This document shows, piece after piece, positions 54,735 to 64,000 of a stretch of DNA of 64,000 nucleotides. Source of the DNA: Flammeovirgaceae bacterium (lineage in GTDB: Bacteria > Bacteroidota > Bacteroidia > Cytophagales > Cyclobacteriaceae). Where the stretch lies: NCBI GenBank assembly GCA_023251155.1, contig JAHEZH010000002.1, positions 80,976-144,975 on the forward strand, in the 5' to 3' direction. The first letter of the stretch is position 1. Every line of letters starts with the position of its first letter. Under the pieces are notes generated by a model that was given only the letters and a program-made list of their open reading frames with translations, was not told the DNA's origin and did not search any database. The translations under genes and the position numbers were made by a program.

Positions 54735-55412
54735 ATGCGTATCGATATCATCACCGTGCTACCTCGCTTGTTAGAAAGTCCTTTCAATGACTCTATATTA
54801 AAAAGAGCACAGGACAAAGGACTGGTAACCGTGAAGGTGCACGACCTGCGTGAATATGCTCACAATAAACATCGCTCCACGGATGATTATGCTTTTGGGG
54901 GTGGTGCCGGTATGGTGATGACGATTGAGCCGATTCATCTTTGCATCCAAAAACTAAAAGAAGAGCGCACCTACGATGAAGTAATCTACATGAGCCCGGA
55001 TGGTGAGATGCTGACGCAATCGATCTCCAATCAGATCAGCCTGCAGCAGAACCTGATTCTCCTCTGCGGCCACTATAAAGGAGTAGATGAGCGGGTGCGC
55101 GAACATCTGATCACCCGTGAAATCAGTATTGGCGACTATGTATTATCTGGCGGAGAACTTGCCGCAGCCGTTTTGGCAGACTCTGTCATTCGCCTGCTTC
55201 CGGGAGTTTTATCGGATGAAACTTCAGCGCTTACGGATTCTTTTCAGGATGGGTTGGTAGCTCCGCCCGTCTACACCCGTCCGGCTGAATACAATGGCTG
55301 GAAAGTTCCGGATGTATTATTATCTGGTCACTCTGGCAAAATAGAAGAATGGAAACACGATCAGGCACTGGAAAGAACCAGGAAAAGAAGACCCGGATTG
55401 CTTAAACTTTAA
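54735..55412 (+). CDS. trmD: tRNA (guanine37-N1)-methyltransferase
   Basis: A 225-residue SPOUT methyltransferase. The knot region has [12 protein letters not shown] near 110-121 and [11 protein letters not shown] near 132; N-terminal R-I-D-I-I-T-V-L-P is typical. It methylates G37 next to the anticodon and prevents frameshifts. The end overlaps the minus-strand PIN-toxin remnant. Confidence 0.95.
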   Translation: MRIDIITVLPRLLESPFNDSILKRAQDKGLVTVKVHDLREYAHNKHRSTDDYAFGGGAGMVMTIEPIHLCIQKLKEERTYDEVIYMSPDGEMLTQSISNQISLQQNLILLCGHYKGVDERVREHLITREISIGDYVLSGGELAAAVLADSVIRLLPGVLSDETSALTDSFQDGLVAPPVYTRPAEYNGWKVPDVLLSGHSGKIEEWKHDQALERTRKRRPGLLKL

Positions 55413-55518
55413 AGATTAATAGTGGCGTGTGCATCGCAATGTGATCGAAGTCCACATCCTTATGTAACAGTTCAAGGCGATAGCTGATGGCATAATGGGC
55501 AATCAGGCTTCCATAAGC
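55402..55518 (-). pseudogene. C-terminal fragment of a VapC-like PIN toxin
   Basis: On the minus strand the frame reads G-S-L-I-A-H-Y-A-I-S-Y-R-L-E-L-L-H-K-D-V-D-F-D-H-I-A-M-H-T-P-L-L-I before a TAA at 55404-55402. This resembles the end of PIN ribonucleases (D-x-L-I-A-x-x-A-I, L-L-H-x-D-x-D-F-D-x-I-A, ending T-P-L). An in-frame TAG precedes it, and no N-terminal half or antitoxin is seen, so it is a relic. Length about 38 codons. Confidence 0.6.
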
Positions 55519-55651
55519 CTATCATTTATTTCCACGTTTGTTCTCAGATATTATGGCTTTATGCCTTTACACACAAATTTTACCTATTTATACACAAATC
55601 TACGGTCATTAAAATAGTTGGCCCGTATTTTCAATTTCAGACTTCTTACCC

Positions 55652-55659
55652 TATATTTG
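55652..55659 (+). promoter_or_regulatory. -7 element of the rplS promoter
   Basis: TATATTTG, perfect TAnnTTTG. It places the transcript start near 55664 and supports ATG 55687 rather than the upstream TTG at 55618. Confidence 0.7.
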
Positions 55660-55686
55660 CAGTCCATTTTAAAAAACCGAAGTGTC

Positions 55687-56058
55687 ATGGCGGACCTAAT
55701 AAAATTCGTAGAGCAGGAATTAGCAGCAAAAAGAGCTGATCTTCCATCTTTTAAGGCTGGCGATACGATCAACGTACACGTAAAAATCAGCGAAGGAAAT
55801 AAAGAACGTGTTCAGCAATTTCAAGGTGTTGTTCTCTACCGCAGAGGTTCTGGCACTAACGGTGAGTCTTTCTCCGTTCGTAAGGTATCTAATGGCGTAG
55901 GTGTAGAGCGTATCTTCCCTATCCTTAGCCCTAGCATCGATAAAATCGAAGTATTGAAACTTGGAAAAGTACGCAGAGCGAAGTTGTACTACATGAAGGG
56001 TCGTCACGGCAAGTCAGCTCGTATCAAGGAAAAATTAGCAGTAAACGGCAAAGGATAA
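55687..56058 (+). CDS. rplS: Ribosomal protein L19
   Basis: A 123-residue protein beginning [11 protein letters not shown]. The core has [21 protein letters not shown] and the conserved [11 protein letters not shown] and R-R-A-K-L-Y-Y segments. It sits at the 30S-50S interface. The standard order rpsP-rimM-trmD-rplS is kept, but rplS has its own promoter because the PIN remnant splits it from trmD. Confidence 0.96.
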   Translation: MADLIKFVEQELAAKRADLPSFKAGDTINVHVKISEGNKERVQQFQGVVLYRRGSGTNGESFSVRKVSNGVGVERIFPILSPSIDKIEVLKLGKVRRAKLYYMKGRHGKSARIKEKLAVNGKG

Positions 56059-56077
56059 TTTCCTTTCCTTTTTATAG

Positions 56078-56113
56078 AAAAACCCATTTTGGCTTTGCCG
56101 GAGTGGGTTTTTT
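56078..56113 (+). terminator. Terminator of rplS
   Basis: AAAAACCCA (56078-56086) with TGGGTTTTTT (56104-56113); an inner GGC/GCC pair stabilises the loop. Followed by more T. Confidence 0.85.
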
Positions 56114-56172
56114 ATTTTCAATTTTTCACCCCTTCACTGAAAATGACCGCCTGAAACTGCGGCAGGCACAAC

Positions 56173-56204
56173 TTTGCATGAGTTAGCCTATACTTCTATA
56201 TTTG
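56173..56204 (+). promoter_or_regulatory. Promoter of the aldolase gene
   Basis: TTTG (56173-56176), 20 bases, TATATTTG (56197-56204), a near-perfect consensus. Leader about 16 bases. Confidence 0.85.
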
Positions 56205-56225
56205 CCGCTCACCTGAAAAGAGAAC

Positions 56226-57299
56226 ATGGCTAAAAATACCATTGCCGAATTACTTGGAAAGGATGCCGAGCGTCTTCTCACCCATCAGTGCAAAACCATT
56301 TCCAAAGAAGCGATTCACTTACCGAAGCCTTCATTTGTGGATGACATTTTTATACCGTCGAACAGAAATACGCAGGTGATCCGCAGCCTTCAAACACTAT
56401 TCGACAATGGCCGACTGGGTAAAACCGGTTTTCTTTCCATCCTGCCGATCGATCAGGGGATAGAACACAGTGCCGGAGCATCGTTTGCCAAAAACCCGAT
56501 CTATTTTGATCCTGAAAATATACTGAAGCTGGCCATAGAAGGGGGTTGCAATGCAGTAGCCACTACTTTTGGCGGGCTTGCACTCAACGCCAGAAAATAC
56601 GCTCACAAAATTCCCTTCATAGTAAAGATCAATCACAACGAACTGTTGACCTATCCCAACAAGGCCGACGAGATCATGTTTGGCTCCGTACAGGATGCCT
56701 GGAATATGGGTGCGGTGGCCGTAGGTGCTACTATCTATTTCGGATCGGAAAACGCGACACGCCAGATACAGGAAGTATCGGCTGCTTTTGAAAAAGCACA
56801 TGAGCTGGGCATGGCTACTATATTGTGGTGCTATACACGCAATAGTGCGTTCAAGAAAGACGGTGTGGATTATCACGTATCGGCCGACTTAACCGGGCAA
56901 GCCAATCACCTGGGGGTAACTATTCAGGCAGACATCATCAAACAAAAGTTACCTGAAAACAATGGTGGCTACAAAGCACTGAATACCGGAGGAAGTACTT
57001 ACGGAAAACTGGACGAACGCATTTATACTGAGTTGACCACCGACCATCCTATTGATCTTTGCCGCTATCAGGTAGCCAATTGCTACATGGGCCGTGCAGG
57101 ATTGATTAACTCTGGCGGTGAATCGAAAGGAGCAAGTGACATGGCTGATGCTGTGCGCACAGCAGTCATCAATAAACGTGCTGGTGGTATGGGATTGATC
57201 TCTGGACGTAAAGCATTTCAGCGCCCTATGAAGGAAGGAGTAGAAATCTTGAATGCGATACAAGACGTGTACCTGGACAACTCAATAACCATTGCCTAA
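56226..57299 (+). CDS. fbaB: Class I fructose-bisphosphate aldolase (DhnA/FbaB type)
   Basis: A 357-residue TIM-barrel enzyme. Conserved pieces include [10 protein letters not shown] near 77-86, [20 protein letters not shown] and the Schiff-base-lysine region [15 protein letters not shown] near 238. It cleaves fructose-1,6-bisphosphate in glycolysis and makes it in gluconeogenesis. It has its own promoter. accD starts 73 bases later. Confidence 0.93.
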   Translation: MAKNTIAELLGKDAERLLTHQCKTISKEAIHLPKPSFVDDIFIPSNRNTQVIRSLQTLFDNGRLGKTGFLSILPIDQGIEHSAGASFAKNPIYFDPENILKLAIEGGCNAVATTFGGLALNARKYAHKIPFIVKINHNELLTYPNKADEIMFGSVQDAWNMGAVAVGATIYFGSENATRQIQEVSAAFEKAHELGMATILWCYTRNSAFKKDGVDYHVSADLTGQANHLGVTIQADIIKQKLPENNGGYKALNTGGSTYGKLDERIYTELTTDHPIDLCRYQVANCYMGRAGLINSGGESKGASDMADAVRTAVINKRAGGMGLISGRKAFQRPMKEGVEILNAIQDVYLDNSITIA

Positions 57300-57372
57300 C
57301 CACTTTTATAACCCTGTGCTAAGGAGTGATTCCATTACCCCATTTTTAAATCTTCAAATTAACTAATTAACT

Positions 57373-58215
57373 ATGCCATCCTGGTTCAAGCGTACCGATA
57401 AAGGAATTCAGACTCCGACCGAATCGAAAAGAGAAGTACCCGACGGACTCTGGTTTAAATCCCCGGCAGGAAAAATCATTCATACACGCGAGTTGAAAAG
57501 CAATTCGTACGTAGTGCCGGAAGAAGATTATCATGTGAAGATCGGATCGAAAGAGTACTTTGAAATTCTTTTTGATAACAACGAGTTTACCGAGCTGGAT
57601 GCCAACATGGAGTCAGGCGACCCTTTGAAGTTTACGGATACCAAGCCTTACCCAAAACGTATTAAAGAATCGCAGGCAAAGACAGAACTGAAAGATGCTG
57701 TGCGCACTGCCTATGGCAAAATGAACGGGCTCGACCTGGTCGTTGCCTGCATGGATTTTACTTTCATCGGTGGATCGATGGGTTCTGTCGTGGGCGAAAA
57801 AATTGCACGGGCCATGGATCATAGCCTGAAGAACAAAAAACCATTTCTGATGATCTCCCGCTCGGGTGGTGCCCGCATGATGGAAGCCGGTTTATCCTTA
57901 ATGCAAATGGCAAAAACGTCCGCCAAGATTGCATTACTGGACGAAGCAAAGATTCCTTATATCTCGTTGCTGACCGATCCTACCACTGGTGGTGTTACCG
58001 CATCGTACGCCATGTTGGGTGATTTTAATATTGCAGAACCGAATTCCTTGATTGGTTTTGCGGGCCCCCGCGTTATCCGTGAAACCATTGGCAAAGATTT
58101 GCCAAAAGGATTTCAAAGTGCCGAATTTGTGCAGGATCACGGGTTCCTTGATTTTATTATTGACCGCCGAAATTTAAAGATCCGCCTCACTACCCTTTTG
58201 AAGATGCTGCAATAA
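57373..58215 (+). CDS. accD: Acetyl-CoA carboxylase carboxyltransferase beta subunit, zinc ribbon lost
   Basis: A 280-residue AccD. The start [12 protein letters not shown] is typical, as is the carboxyltransferase core ([29 protein letters not shown]). At the place of the four-cysteine zinc ribbon the protein reads L-W-F-K-S-P-A-G-K and then [11 protein letters not shown]: no Cys is present before about residue 126. In E. coli those cysteines bind zinc and RNA. The rest of the fold, including the Y-H and the following beta strands, is kept, so the domain should remain as a zinc-free fold. It transfers carboxyl from biotin to acetyl-CoA with AccA. Confidence 0.95.
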   Translation: MPSWFKRTDKGIQTPTESKREVPDGLWFKSPAGKIIHTRELKSNSYVVPEEDYHVKIGSKEYFEILFDNNEFTELDANMESGDPLKFTDTKPYPKRIKESQAKTELKDAVRTAYGKMNGLDLVVACMDFTFIGGSMGSVVGEKIARAMDHSLKNKKPFLMISRSGGARMMEAGLSLMQMAKTSAKIALLDEAKIPYISLLTDPTTGGVTASYAMLGDFNIAEPNSLIGFAGPRVIRETIGKDLPKGFQSAEFVQDHGFLDFIIDRRNLKIRLTTLLKMLQ

Positions 58216-58239
58216 GAAGGCGATAAAATAAAAATACCG

Positions 58240-58271
58240 AAGGCGATGGAAACTATTCATCGCCTTTTTTT
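58240..58271 (+). terminator. Terminator of accD
   Basis: AAGGCGATG (58240-58248) with CATCGCCTT (58258-58266), then a run of T to 58271. Confidence 0.88.
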
Positions 58272-58345
58272 ATCTCATTCCAGTAACCTTGAGTAGATTG
58301 TATCGGTATCCTATTCCTCGGTAGCTCTTTATAACCATTTTACTT

Positions 58346-60790
58346 ATGATCCGGAATTATTTCAAAGTAGCATTGCGCAGCCTGGTGAGGCAGAAAGTGT
58401 ACTCTTTCATTAACATTCTTGGTTTATCTGTAGGACTGGCGGCATGCCTGCTTATCGTTTTGTTTGTTACGGATGAGTTTTCTTACGATCGCTTTCATGA
58501 AAAAGGGGATTGCATCTATAAAGTAGTATTAGAACGGATTTATCCCAATCACTCTACGTACTACGCCACCATACCACACTCCTATGCCGAAGTAATGCCG
58601 GTTGATTTTCCGGAAGTAGAACAAGCGGTGCGCATGGTGGGCCCATTTGAAGACCAAATCATTCGCTACAAGGACGGTCGTGGTAATGAGACTAAGTTTG
58701 AAGAAGACTTTATGATGGCTGCGGATTCCAATTTCTTTCAAGTGTTTAGTATAAAGCTATTGAAAGGCGATGCAAACAAAGCATTGAGTGGGATTAATGA
58801 TATTGTAGTGACAGAGGCGACCGCTAAAAGATATTTCGGTGAAGATGATCCTATCGGGAAAGTACTGGAAATCTTCGGCCAGAATTTTAAAGTAACTGGT
58901 GTTTGTGAAAATGTTCCTGGAAATTCTCACTTCAAATTTGAGTTCCTCGGAAAATGGAGTGAAGAGTTCTTTGGCAACAAGGACGAAAAGAATTTCACTT
59001 CCTTCTCCGCACATACGTATGTATTGGTGAAACCAAATGCCAGTGCCGCTGCGCTGGAAGCAAAGTTTCCTAAGATGGTAGACACTTATGCAGCCGCACA
59101 GATTGAAAGAGACTTGGGCAAATCGTGGGCGGATTATAGAAAAGAAGGAAATGGCTATCGTTATTTTCTTCAACCACTTACTTCCATACACCTTGATCCT
59201 ACTCACCTGGAAGCGAAGACAAGTCCGGGAGGGAATCGTAACTATGTTTATTTTCTAATCGGCATTGCTCTACTTATTGTAGCTATTGCATGCATCAACT
59301 TTATGAACCTCGCTACGGCACGCTCATCCGAACGCGCCCGTGAAGTAGGTGTACGTAAAACGATGGGATCGGAACGTACACAACTGGTGACACAATTTTT
59401 AACTGAATCGATTCTATTAAGTTTGTCTGCAACCGTACTTGCTGTATTGCTCGTTATCATTGCACTTCCCTATTTCAACGATCTGGCTGCGAAACAACTT
59501 CATCTTACGTTTTCATTACCTATTGTAAGCGGGTTGTTATTGCTTGGAGTTATTGCAGGGTTGTTAGCTGGCAGCTATCCTGCTTTCTTCCTCTCTGCAT
59601 TTAATCCGGTGATGGTGATGAAGGGCACATTCACCAGCAACTCAAAAGGTACCTGGTTGCGCAATGGACTTGTCATCTTTCAATTCTGGATTTCGATTGT
59701 ATTGATTGTAGGTACATTAGTGATCTCTGATCAGATGGAATTTATGCAAAAACAATCGTTGGGGTATGACAAAGAACAGATGCTGGTAATTGAAAATGCC
59801 GGCAATCTTCAAAATAAACTGCAAACCTTTGTTGATGAACTAAAAGCGCTGCCAGAAGTAATAAAAGCAGGGAGTTCAGCAGCCAAGATTGGCAGCGAAG
59901 GAGGCAACTTCTTCGGAGCTCAATTTCAACCCGAAGGGTCGAGTGAAATACTCACAACTAAAACACTGATCATCGATGATGAATTTATGGAGACGGTAGG
60001 TTTTGAACTGGTGGATGGACGAGCGTATTCGAAAGACACCAACGATTCACTATCCATTATGATTAATGAGAGCTGTGTGCGCACGTTGGATATTAAAGAT
60101 CCTATCGGCAAGCGCTTGATTCAAATGCAACGCACCCCAAACGGGAATGTAGCCATAAACTATACAATTATAGGTGTGATCAAAGATTTCAACTTTCAGT
60201 CGCTACGCGATCATATTACTCCGCTTACCATTCAGAGTAACGAAAGCTTTCGCAGAGGTGCAAATTTCGTTTATGTGAAGATCAAGACAGGTAAACTAAC
60301 TGATGCAGTGGCCAAAGCAGAACAGCAATGGCGTACGTTTGTGCCTGACGTTCCGTTCAAATATCAGTTCCTGGATGAATCGATTAAAGCCAATTATGAA
60401 TCAGAGCAAAGAGCAGGAACATTGTTTGGTCTATTCTCTGCACTGGCAATTGTCATTGCATGCGTAGGATTATTTGGACTGGCCGCTTATACCGCAAGCC
60501 TTCGCACAAAAGAAATTGGAGTGCGCAAAGTATTGGGTGCCAGTGTGGGAACGGTTGTCTTCTTGCTGTCAAAAGATTTCACCAAACTGATTTTAATTGC
60601 TTTTGTATTCGCTGTGCCACTTGGCTGGTATGTGATGAGTCAATGGCTGGAAAGCTTTGCTTACCGCACTTCACTTAGTATATGGACATTTATATTGGCC
60701 GGAGTAATTGCATTAGTCATTTCACTGCTGACCGTAAGCTATCAATCCATTAAGGCTGCCACGCGAAATCCGGTGAAGTCGTTGCGGTAA
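58346..60790 (+). CDS. FtsX/MacB-type ABC transporter permease (second copy)
   Basis: An 814-residue protein starting M-I-R-N-Y-F-K-V-A-L-R-S-L. Same double layout as the permease at 37299-39704: helix, MacB_PCD domain, FtsX helices (A-C-I-N-F-M-N-L-A-T-A-R-S), then a second pair, ending with E-I-G-V-R-K-V-L-G-A-S and helices. It also lacks an adjacent ATPase. Members of this family export substrates or transmit force across the envelope; the target is unknown. Confidence 0.88.
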   Translation: MIRNYFKVALRSLVRQKVYSFINILGLSVGLAACLLIVLFVTDEFSYDRFHEKGDCIYKVVLERIYPNHSTYYATIPHSYAEVMPVDFPEVEQAVRMVGPFEDQIIRYKDGRGNETKFEEDFMMAADSNFFQVFSIKLLKGDANKALSGINDIVVTEATAKRYFGEDDPIGKVLEIFGQNFKVTGVCENVPGNSHFKFEFLGKWSEEFFGNKDEKNFTSFSAHTYVLVKPNASAAALEAKFPKMVDTYAAAQIERDLGKSWADYRKEGNGYRYFLQPLTSIHLDPTHLEAKTSPGGNRNYVYFLIGIALLIVAIACINFMNLATARSSERAREVGVRKTMGSERTQLVTQFLTESILLSLSATVLAVLLVIIALPYFNDLAAKQLHLTFSLPIVSGLLLLGVIAGLLAGSYPAFFLSAFNPVMVMKGTFTSNSKGTWLRNGLVIFQFWISIVLIVGTLVISDQMEFMQKQSLGYDKEQMLVIENAGNLQNKLQTFVDELKALPEVIKAGSSAAKIGSEGGNFFGAQFQPEGSSEILTTKTLIIDDEFMETVGFELVDGRAYSKDTNDSLSIMINESCVRTLDIKDPIGKRLIQMQRTPNGNVAINYTIIGVIKDFNFQSLRDHITPLTIQSNESFRRGANFVYVKIKTGKLTDAVAKAEQQWRTFVPDVPFKYQFLDESIKANYESEQRAGTLFGLFSALAIVIACVGLFGLAAYTASLRTKEIGVRKVLGASVGTVVFLLSKDFTKLILIAFVFAVPLGWYVMSQWLESFAYRTSLSIWTFILAGVIALVISLLTVSYQSIKAATRNPVKSLR

Positions 60791-60835
60791 TCATCAGGTT
60801 GTATTAGTCGTTAACGTTTAACTATAACTTATAGC

Positions 60836-61762
60836 TTACTCGGTAACAAACGAAATATTCCTTTTCAATCCTGATAACTTTGCCCGCTTCACCGCTGAAT
60901 GTTTGAACAATGTACTGAACACTTCTTCGGTGATCTCGCGCCAATCGTTTTTCGTCATGTGCGACAATCCGGGAGCGGGCTCAAATTCCGGTTCGTTGTG
61001 GGGTTTAGAGAAACGATTCCACGGGCACACGTCCTGGCAGATGTCGCAACCAAAAATCCAGTTTTCAAATTTGCCTTTTACCCCGGCTGGTATTTCTTCT
61101 TTCAGTTCGATGGTGAAATAGGAAATACACTTGCTTCCATCTACCACATAAGGTTCGGTGATGGCATCGGTAGGGCAAGCATCCATGCAGGCAGTGCAGG
61201 TGCCGCAGTAATCCTTTACCGGGCCATCGTATTCCAGATCGAGATCGATAATGAGTTCGGCCAGAAAAAAGAAGCTGCCCATCTGTTTATTCAGTAATAA
61301 ACTATTCTTACCTATCCAGCCTGCTCCGCTGCGTTGTGCCCAGGCGCGTTCCATTACCGGTGCAGAGTCAACAAAGGCACGGCCATGTACGTCACCGATC
61401 TCTTCCTGGATCAAGTGCATGAATTCCTTCAACTTCTCTTTAATAACAAAGTGATAGTCTTCACCGAAGGCATACTTGGCAATTTTCAGATCACTACCTT
61501 CATTGATGTCCTGCCTGGGATAATAGTTGTAAAGCAAACTGACTACCGATTTTGCTCCGGGAACAAGCAGCGTGGGATCAAGTCGTTTGTCAAAATGATT
61601 TTCAAGGTAGCTCATCTTGCCCTGATGGCCTTTCTTCAGCCACTCTTCCAGGCGAGGAGCTTCGTCTTTTAAAAATTCCGCTTTCGATATACCACAAAAA
61701 CTAAAGCCCAGCTGCGTTGCTGTTGACTTAATGAAGTTAGTATAGTGGTGGCGATTACTCAT
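60836..61762 (-). CDS. queG: Epoxyqueuosine reductase
   Basis: A 308-residue protein from ATG 61762 (the frame extends 29 codons upstream through a repeat and is not used). Two 4Fe-4S motifs are present: [12 protein letters not shown] near 187 and [11 protein letters not shown] near 238. The N-terminal region binds cobalamin. It performs the last step of queuosine synthesis in tRNA. HEAT repeats found in longer relatives are absent, as is usual for this phylum. Confidence 0.93.
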   Translation of the reverse strand: MSNRHHYTNFIKSTATQLGFSFCGISKAEFLKDEAPRLEEWLKKGHQGKMSYLENHFDKRLDPTLLVPGAKSVVSLLYNYYPRQDINEGSDLKIAKYAFGEDYHFVIKEKLKEFMHLIQEEIGDVHGRAFVDSAPVMERAWAQRSGAGWIGKNSLLLNKQMGSFFFLAELIIDLDLEYDGPVKDYCGTCTACMDACPTDAITEPYVVDGSKCISYFTIELKEEIPAGVKGKFENWIFGCDICQDVCPWNRFSKPHNEPEFEPAPGLSHMTKNDWREITEEVFSTLFKHSAVKRAKLSGLKRNISFVTE

Positions 61763-61781
61763 TTCAATCTTCAATAGTGCT

Positions 61782-61853
61782 CGTTGTGTTCGTTGTGTTA
61801 AAGTATTCTGTTTCACCACTAAGTTCACAAGATAATACACCAGGTGCACAAGG
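61782..61853. repeat. Degenerate intergenic repeat between queG and ruvB
   Basis: CGTTGTGTTCGTTGTGTT on the left and CACCACTAAGTTCACAAG with GGTGCACAAGG on the right resemble the ACCACTAAGG-CACAAAG dispersed repeat family. It fills most of the 96-base gap. Confidence 0.5.
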
Positions 61854-61858
61854 TATTC

Positions 61859-62890
61859 CTAATCAAACAAGCCCAACCCCTTCGAAGCGGGAGGAACAAT
61901 CTTCAAATGCTTATACGCTTTCTCTGTTGCCTCGCGGCCACGCGAGGTTCGTTTGAGGTAGCCTTCCTGGATCAGGAAGGGTTCGTATACTTCTTCAATA
62001 GTTTCGCCTTCTTCACCTACGGCTGTTGCAATGGTGGTTATTCCTACAGGGCCACCTTTAAATTTATCGATGATCGTAGAAAGGATGCGGTTGTCCATAT
62101 CATCCAGGCCGTTGGCATCTACATCCAATGCTTTTAATGCCATTTGTGCAATGGCCATGGTGATGGTACCATCTCCTTTTATCTGGGCAAAGTCGCGCGT
62201 TCGTCTTAACAAATTATTGGCAATACGCGGTGTACCTCTACTTCTGCGCGCGATCTCGAATGCCGCATCATCATCAATGGGTGTGCCCAGTATTTTTGAT
62301 GAGCGTTTTACAATGGTAGTGAGTAATGCGCTGTCATAATACTCCAGCCGTGCATTGATACCGAAACGTGCGCGCAGTGGTGAGGTGAGCAAGCCGGCAC
62401 GTGTGGTCGCACCAATCAGTGTAAATGGGTTCAACCCGATTTGTACTGATCGTGCATTCGGACCCGAATCAAGCATGATATCAATACGAAAATCTTCCAT
62501 TGCCGAATACAGGTACTCTTCTACAATGGGGTTGAGACGATGTATCTCATCAATAAATAAAACATCGTTAGTCTCCAGATTAGTAAGTAATCCTGCAAGG
62601 TCACTTGGTTTATCCAACACCGGGCCTGACGTAATTTTTATATTCGATCCCAGCTCATTGGCAATGATGAATGATAACGTTGTTTTACCAAGCCCGGGAG
62701 GGCCATGCAAAAGAACATGATCGAGCGACTCGCTTCGTTGCTTGGCTGCTTCAACAAAAATCTTGATGTTGTCCACTACTTTTTGCTGACCTGTAAAATC
62801 GGGAAACGAAAGCGGGCGTAATGCCTTCTCGATCTCTTTATCACTATTGTTCAGCCCTTCGTTATCGGCTTTTAAATAATCTTCGCGCAT
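61859..62890 (-). CDS. ruvB: Holliday junction branch-migration ATPase RuvB
   Basis: A 343-residue AAA+ ATPase from ATG 62890 (22 upstream codons in the open frame have no homology). Walker A is [10 protein letters not shown] near 64-73, Walker B F-I-D-E-I-H-R near 111-117, the sensor region G-A-T-T-R-A-G and the winged-helix C-terminus. It drives Holliday junction migration with RuvA. A near-consensus -7 element (TACCTTTC) lies just upstream. Confidence 0.96.
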   Translation of the reverse strand: MREDYLKADNEGLNNSDKEIEKALRPLSFPDFTGQQKVVDNIKIFVEAAKQRSESLDHVLLHGPPGLGKTTLSFIIANELGSNIKITSGPVLDKPSDLAGLLTNLETNDVLFIDEIHRLNPIVEEYLYSAMEDFRIDIMLDSGPNARSVQIGLNPFTLIGATTRAGLLTSPLRARFGINARLEYYDSALLTTIVKRSSKILGTPIDDDAAFEIARRSRGTPRIANNLLRRTRDFAQIKGDGTITMAIAQMALKALDVDANGLDDMDNRILSTIIDKFKGGPVGITTIATAVGEEGETIEEVYEPFLIQEGYLKRTSRGREATEKAYKHLKIVPPASKGLGLFD

Positions 62891-63047
62891 ACAGTCCGAA
62901 AGGTAAGAAGACTTGGGAGAAGGTACGAATGACTCGGTACAAATTACAAAGCACAATTTCAGCAGGTAGAAAATAGCCGATGAAGATTTACCATTCGCCT
63001 GGTCACGCAGTAATGGGCGTAATGAACGCTTTCTCTAAATTGCGCGC

Positions 63048-64000
63048 ATGAATCGGTTTGTACGATATACCTTACTTTTTATCCTCATCGCGTTTATCCC
63101 GGTAGCGGGATGCCGATACCTCAGCACCTCCGGAAGTGAGCCCATGAAAGCAGAAGGGCAAACGATGGGTACTACCTATCACATCACGTATTTCGATGAA
63201 CAAAAGCGCGACTTCAGTAAATCCATCGACTCGCTCCTTGTACTTGTAAATAAGTCGATCAATACTTACGATCGCTCTTCCGAGATTACGTCTTTCAATA
63301 CCGGTAAATCATTTCGTTTTACCCTTCCCTACTTTTTGCCACTGATTGAGAAGTCGCGGGAAGTATACACGGCTTCTGCGGGAGCTTTCGATCCTACGGT
63401 GATGCCTTTGGTAAATGCGTGGGGATTTGGACCGGCCAGAGAAGCGATGCCCGATAGCGCCTGTGTTGATTCATTGCGCCAGCTGGTGGGCTTCAATAAA
63501 ATTGTATTCAATCAGGACAGTGTCTGGAAAAAAGACGCGCGCATGCAGCTGGACTTTGGCGGCATTGGTCAGGGCTATGGTGCTGATATAATCACCCATT
63601 TTTTGAGAGCAAAGGGAATTAAAAACATGCTGGTGGAGTTAGGTGGGGAAGGTATGGCATGCGGCATTAATCTAAAGAGCGGAAAGGCATGGGAACTGGG
63701 CATTTTGGATCCCAATTCCACGGAAGTGAATCAGTTTATGAAAGCCTATGTAATGCTTACGGACAGATCCTATACAACGGCAGGCACTTATTTCAATTAC
63801 TATGAAGTAGACGGAAGAAAGTATGCACATACCATCGACCCCACTACCGGCTACCCCGCCCAGAACGAACTTTTGAGTGTATCGGTGTTTGCCACCGACT
63901 GTACTACGGCCGATGCCTGGGATACTGCCCTGATGGCGATGGGCAAGGAAAAAGCAATGGCAACACTTCAGCAACATCCGGAGATTGATGCATTACTTAT
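63048..64000 (+). CDS. apbE: FAD:protein FMN transferase, ApbE family (3' end outside window)
   Basis: From ATG 63048 the frame runs to the window edge without a stop, giving about 317 codons. The N-terminus is a lipoprotein signal (A-F-I-P-V-A-G-C, Cys near residue 22). ApbE landmarks follow: G-Q-T-M-G-T-T-Y near 38, G-A-F-D-P-T-V near 113, G-G-I-G-Q-G-Y-G near 171, V-E-L-G-G-E near 196, H-T-I-D-P-T-T-G-Y-P near 262 and the T-A-D-A-W-D-T-A-L-M-A-M-G segment near 290. It attaches FMN covalently to proteins such as Rnf/Nqr subunits. A -7-like TAAATTG lies 5 bases before the ATG. Usually about 330-350 residues, so little is missing. Confidence 0.93.
   Translation, partial: MNRFVRYTLLFILIAFIPVAGCRYLSTSGSEPMKAEGQTMGTTYHITYFDEQKRDFSKSIDSLLVLVNKSINTYDRSSEITSFNTGKSFRFTLPYFLPLIEKSREVYTASAGAFDPTVMPLVNAWGFGPAREAMPDSACVDSLRQLVGFNKIVFNQDSVWKKDARMQLDFGGIGQGYGADIITHFLRAKGIKNMLVELGGEGMACGINLKSGKAWELGILDPNSTEVNQFMKAYVMLTDRSYTTAGTYFNYYEVDGRKYAHTIDPTTGYPAQNELLSVSVFATDCTTADAWDTALMAMGKEKAMATLQQHPEIDALL

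Noticed and set aside
1..64000. tRNA genes, rRNA genes, CRISPR arrays, transposases or integrases
   Set aside because: No tRNA-like cloverleaf, rRNA segment, regular spacer repeat or transposase/integrase motif was seen by eye.

Overview
The window is a stretch of a Bacteroidota chromosome, most likely from the order Cytophagales. The evidence is a nearly complete SprA (the outer-membrane translocon of the type IX secretion/gliding system), Bacteroidota-type promoters (TTTG, about 19 bases, TAnnTTTG) with almost no Shine-Dalgarno sites, large FtsX/MacB-type permeases, a BT_3928-type DoxX protein, a DUF4105 protein and an S16 protein with a long Ala/Lys tail. No rRNA, tRNA, CRISPR array, prophage or insertion sequence was seen. 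Most of the window is core chromosome.

Layout. 1-8390: sprA (start outside the window), a small conserved-looking gene and kbl. 8440-14037 (minus): a small membrane protein, a secreted WD40-caspase protein, the diadenylate cyclase cdaA and folP; folP diverges from a DUF1599 gene with only 6 bases between the start codons. 14044-16451: DUF1599, DoxX/MauE-type protein, aroK. 16429-19137 (minus): a FadL-like outer-membrane protein and a Tyr/Ser/Gly/Asn-rich secreted protein. 19389-22459: proS, then the NfeD-like/flotillin FloA pair. 22599-26427 (minus): lysC, a Glu/Leu dehydrogenase and anmK. 26613-31771: an envelope cluster of coaX, an outer-membrane protein, lptC, a small membrane protein and ppiD. 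31826-36951: DUF493, pterin dehydratase, rsmI, an inositol-phosphatase-family gene and an M16 protease. 37299-43680: a permease, a 49-codon FeoB-associated-type gene, a radical SAM gene coupled to a histidine kinase, and DUF4105. 43773-45900: metY, a CoA-binding protein and a small membrane protein. 45924-53100 (minus): the 2-oxoglutarate dehydrogenase operon odhA-odhB-lpd. 53389-60790: rpsP-rimM-trmD-rplS, class I aldolase, accD and a second permease. 60836-64000: queG, ruvB and a truncated apbE.

The most unusual feature is inside the 2-oxoglutarate dehydrogenase operon. Between odhB and lpd lies an AT-rich two-gene cassette: an ABC-type ATPase overlapping by ATGA a 160-residue protein with TOPRIM-like acidic motifs. 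It has gaps of 11 and 6 bases to its neighbours. This architecture resembles OLD/PARIS-type anti-phage modules in miniature and is the best candidate for an undescribed system. Other points of note are an AccD that has lost all four zinc-ribbon cysteines, several predicted leaderless starts where a perfect -7 element abuts the start codon, a terminator for lpd built into the end of the opposing gene, and a fragment of a VapC-like PIN toxin between trmD and rplS.

No searches were run. Gene identities rest on recognising motifs and sequence patterns, and start codons were chosen from alignment memory, promoters and overlaps.
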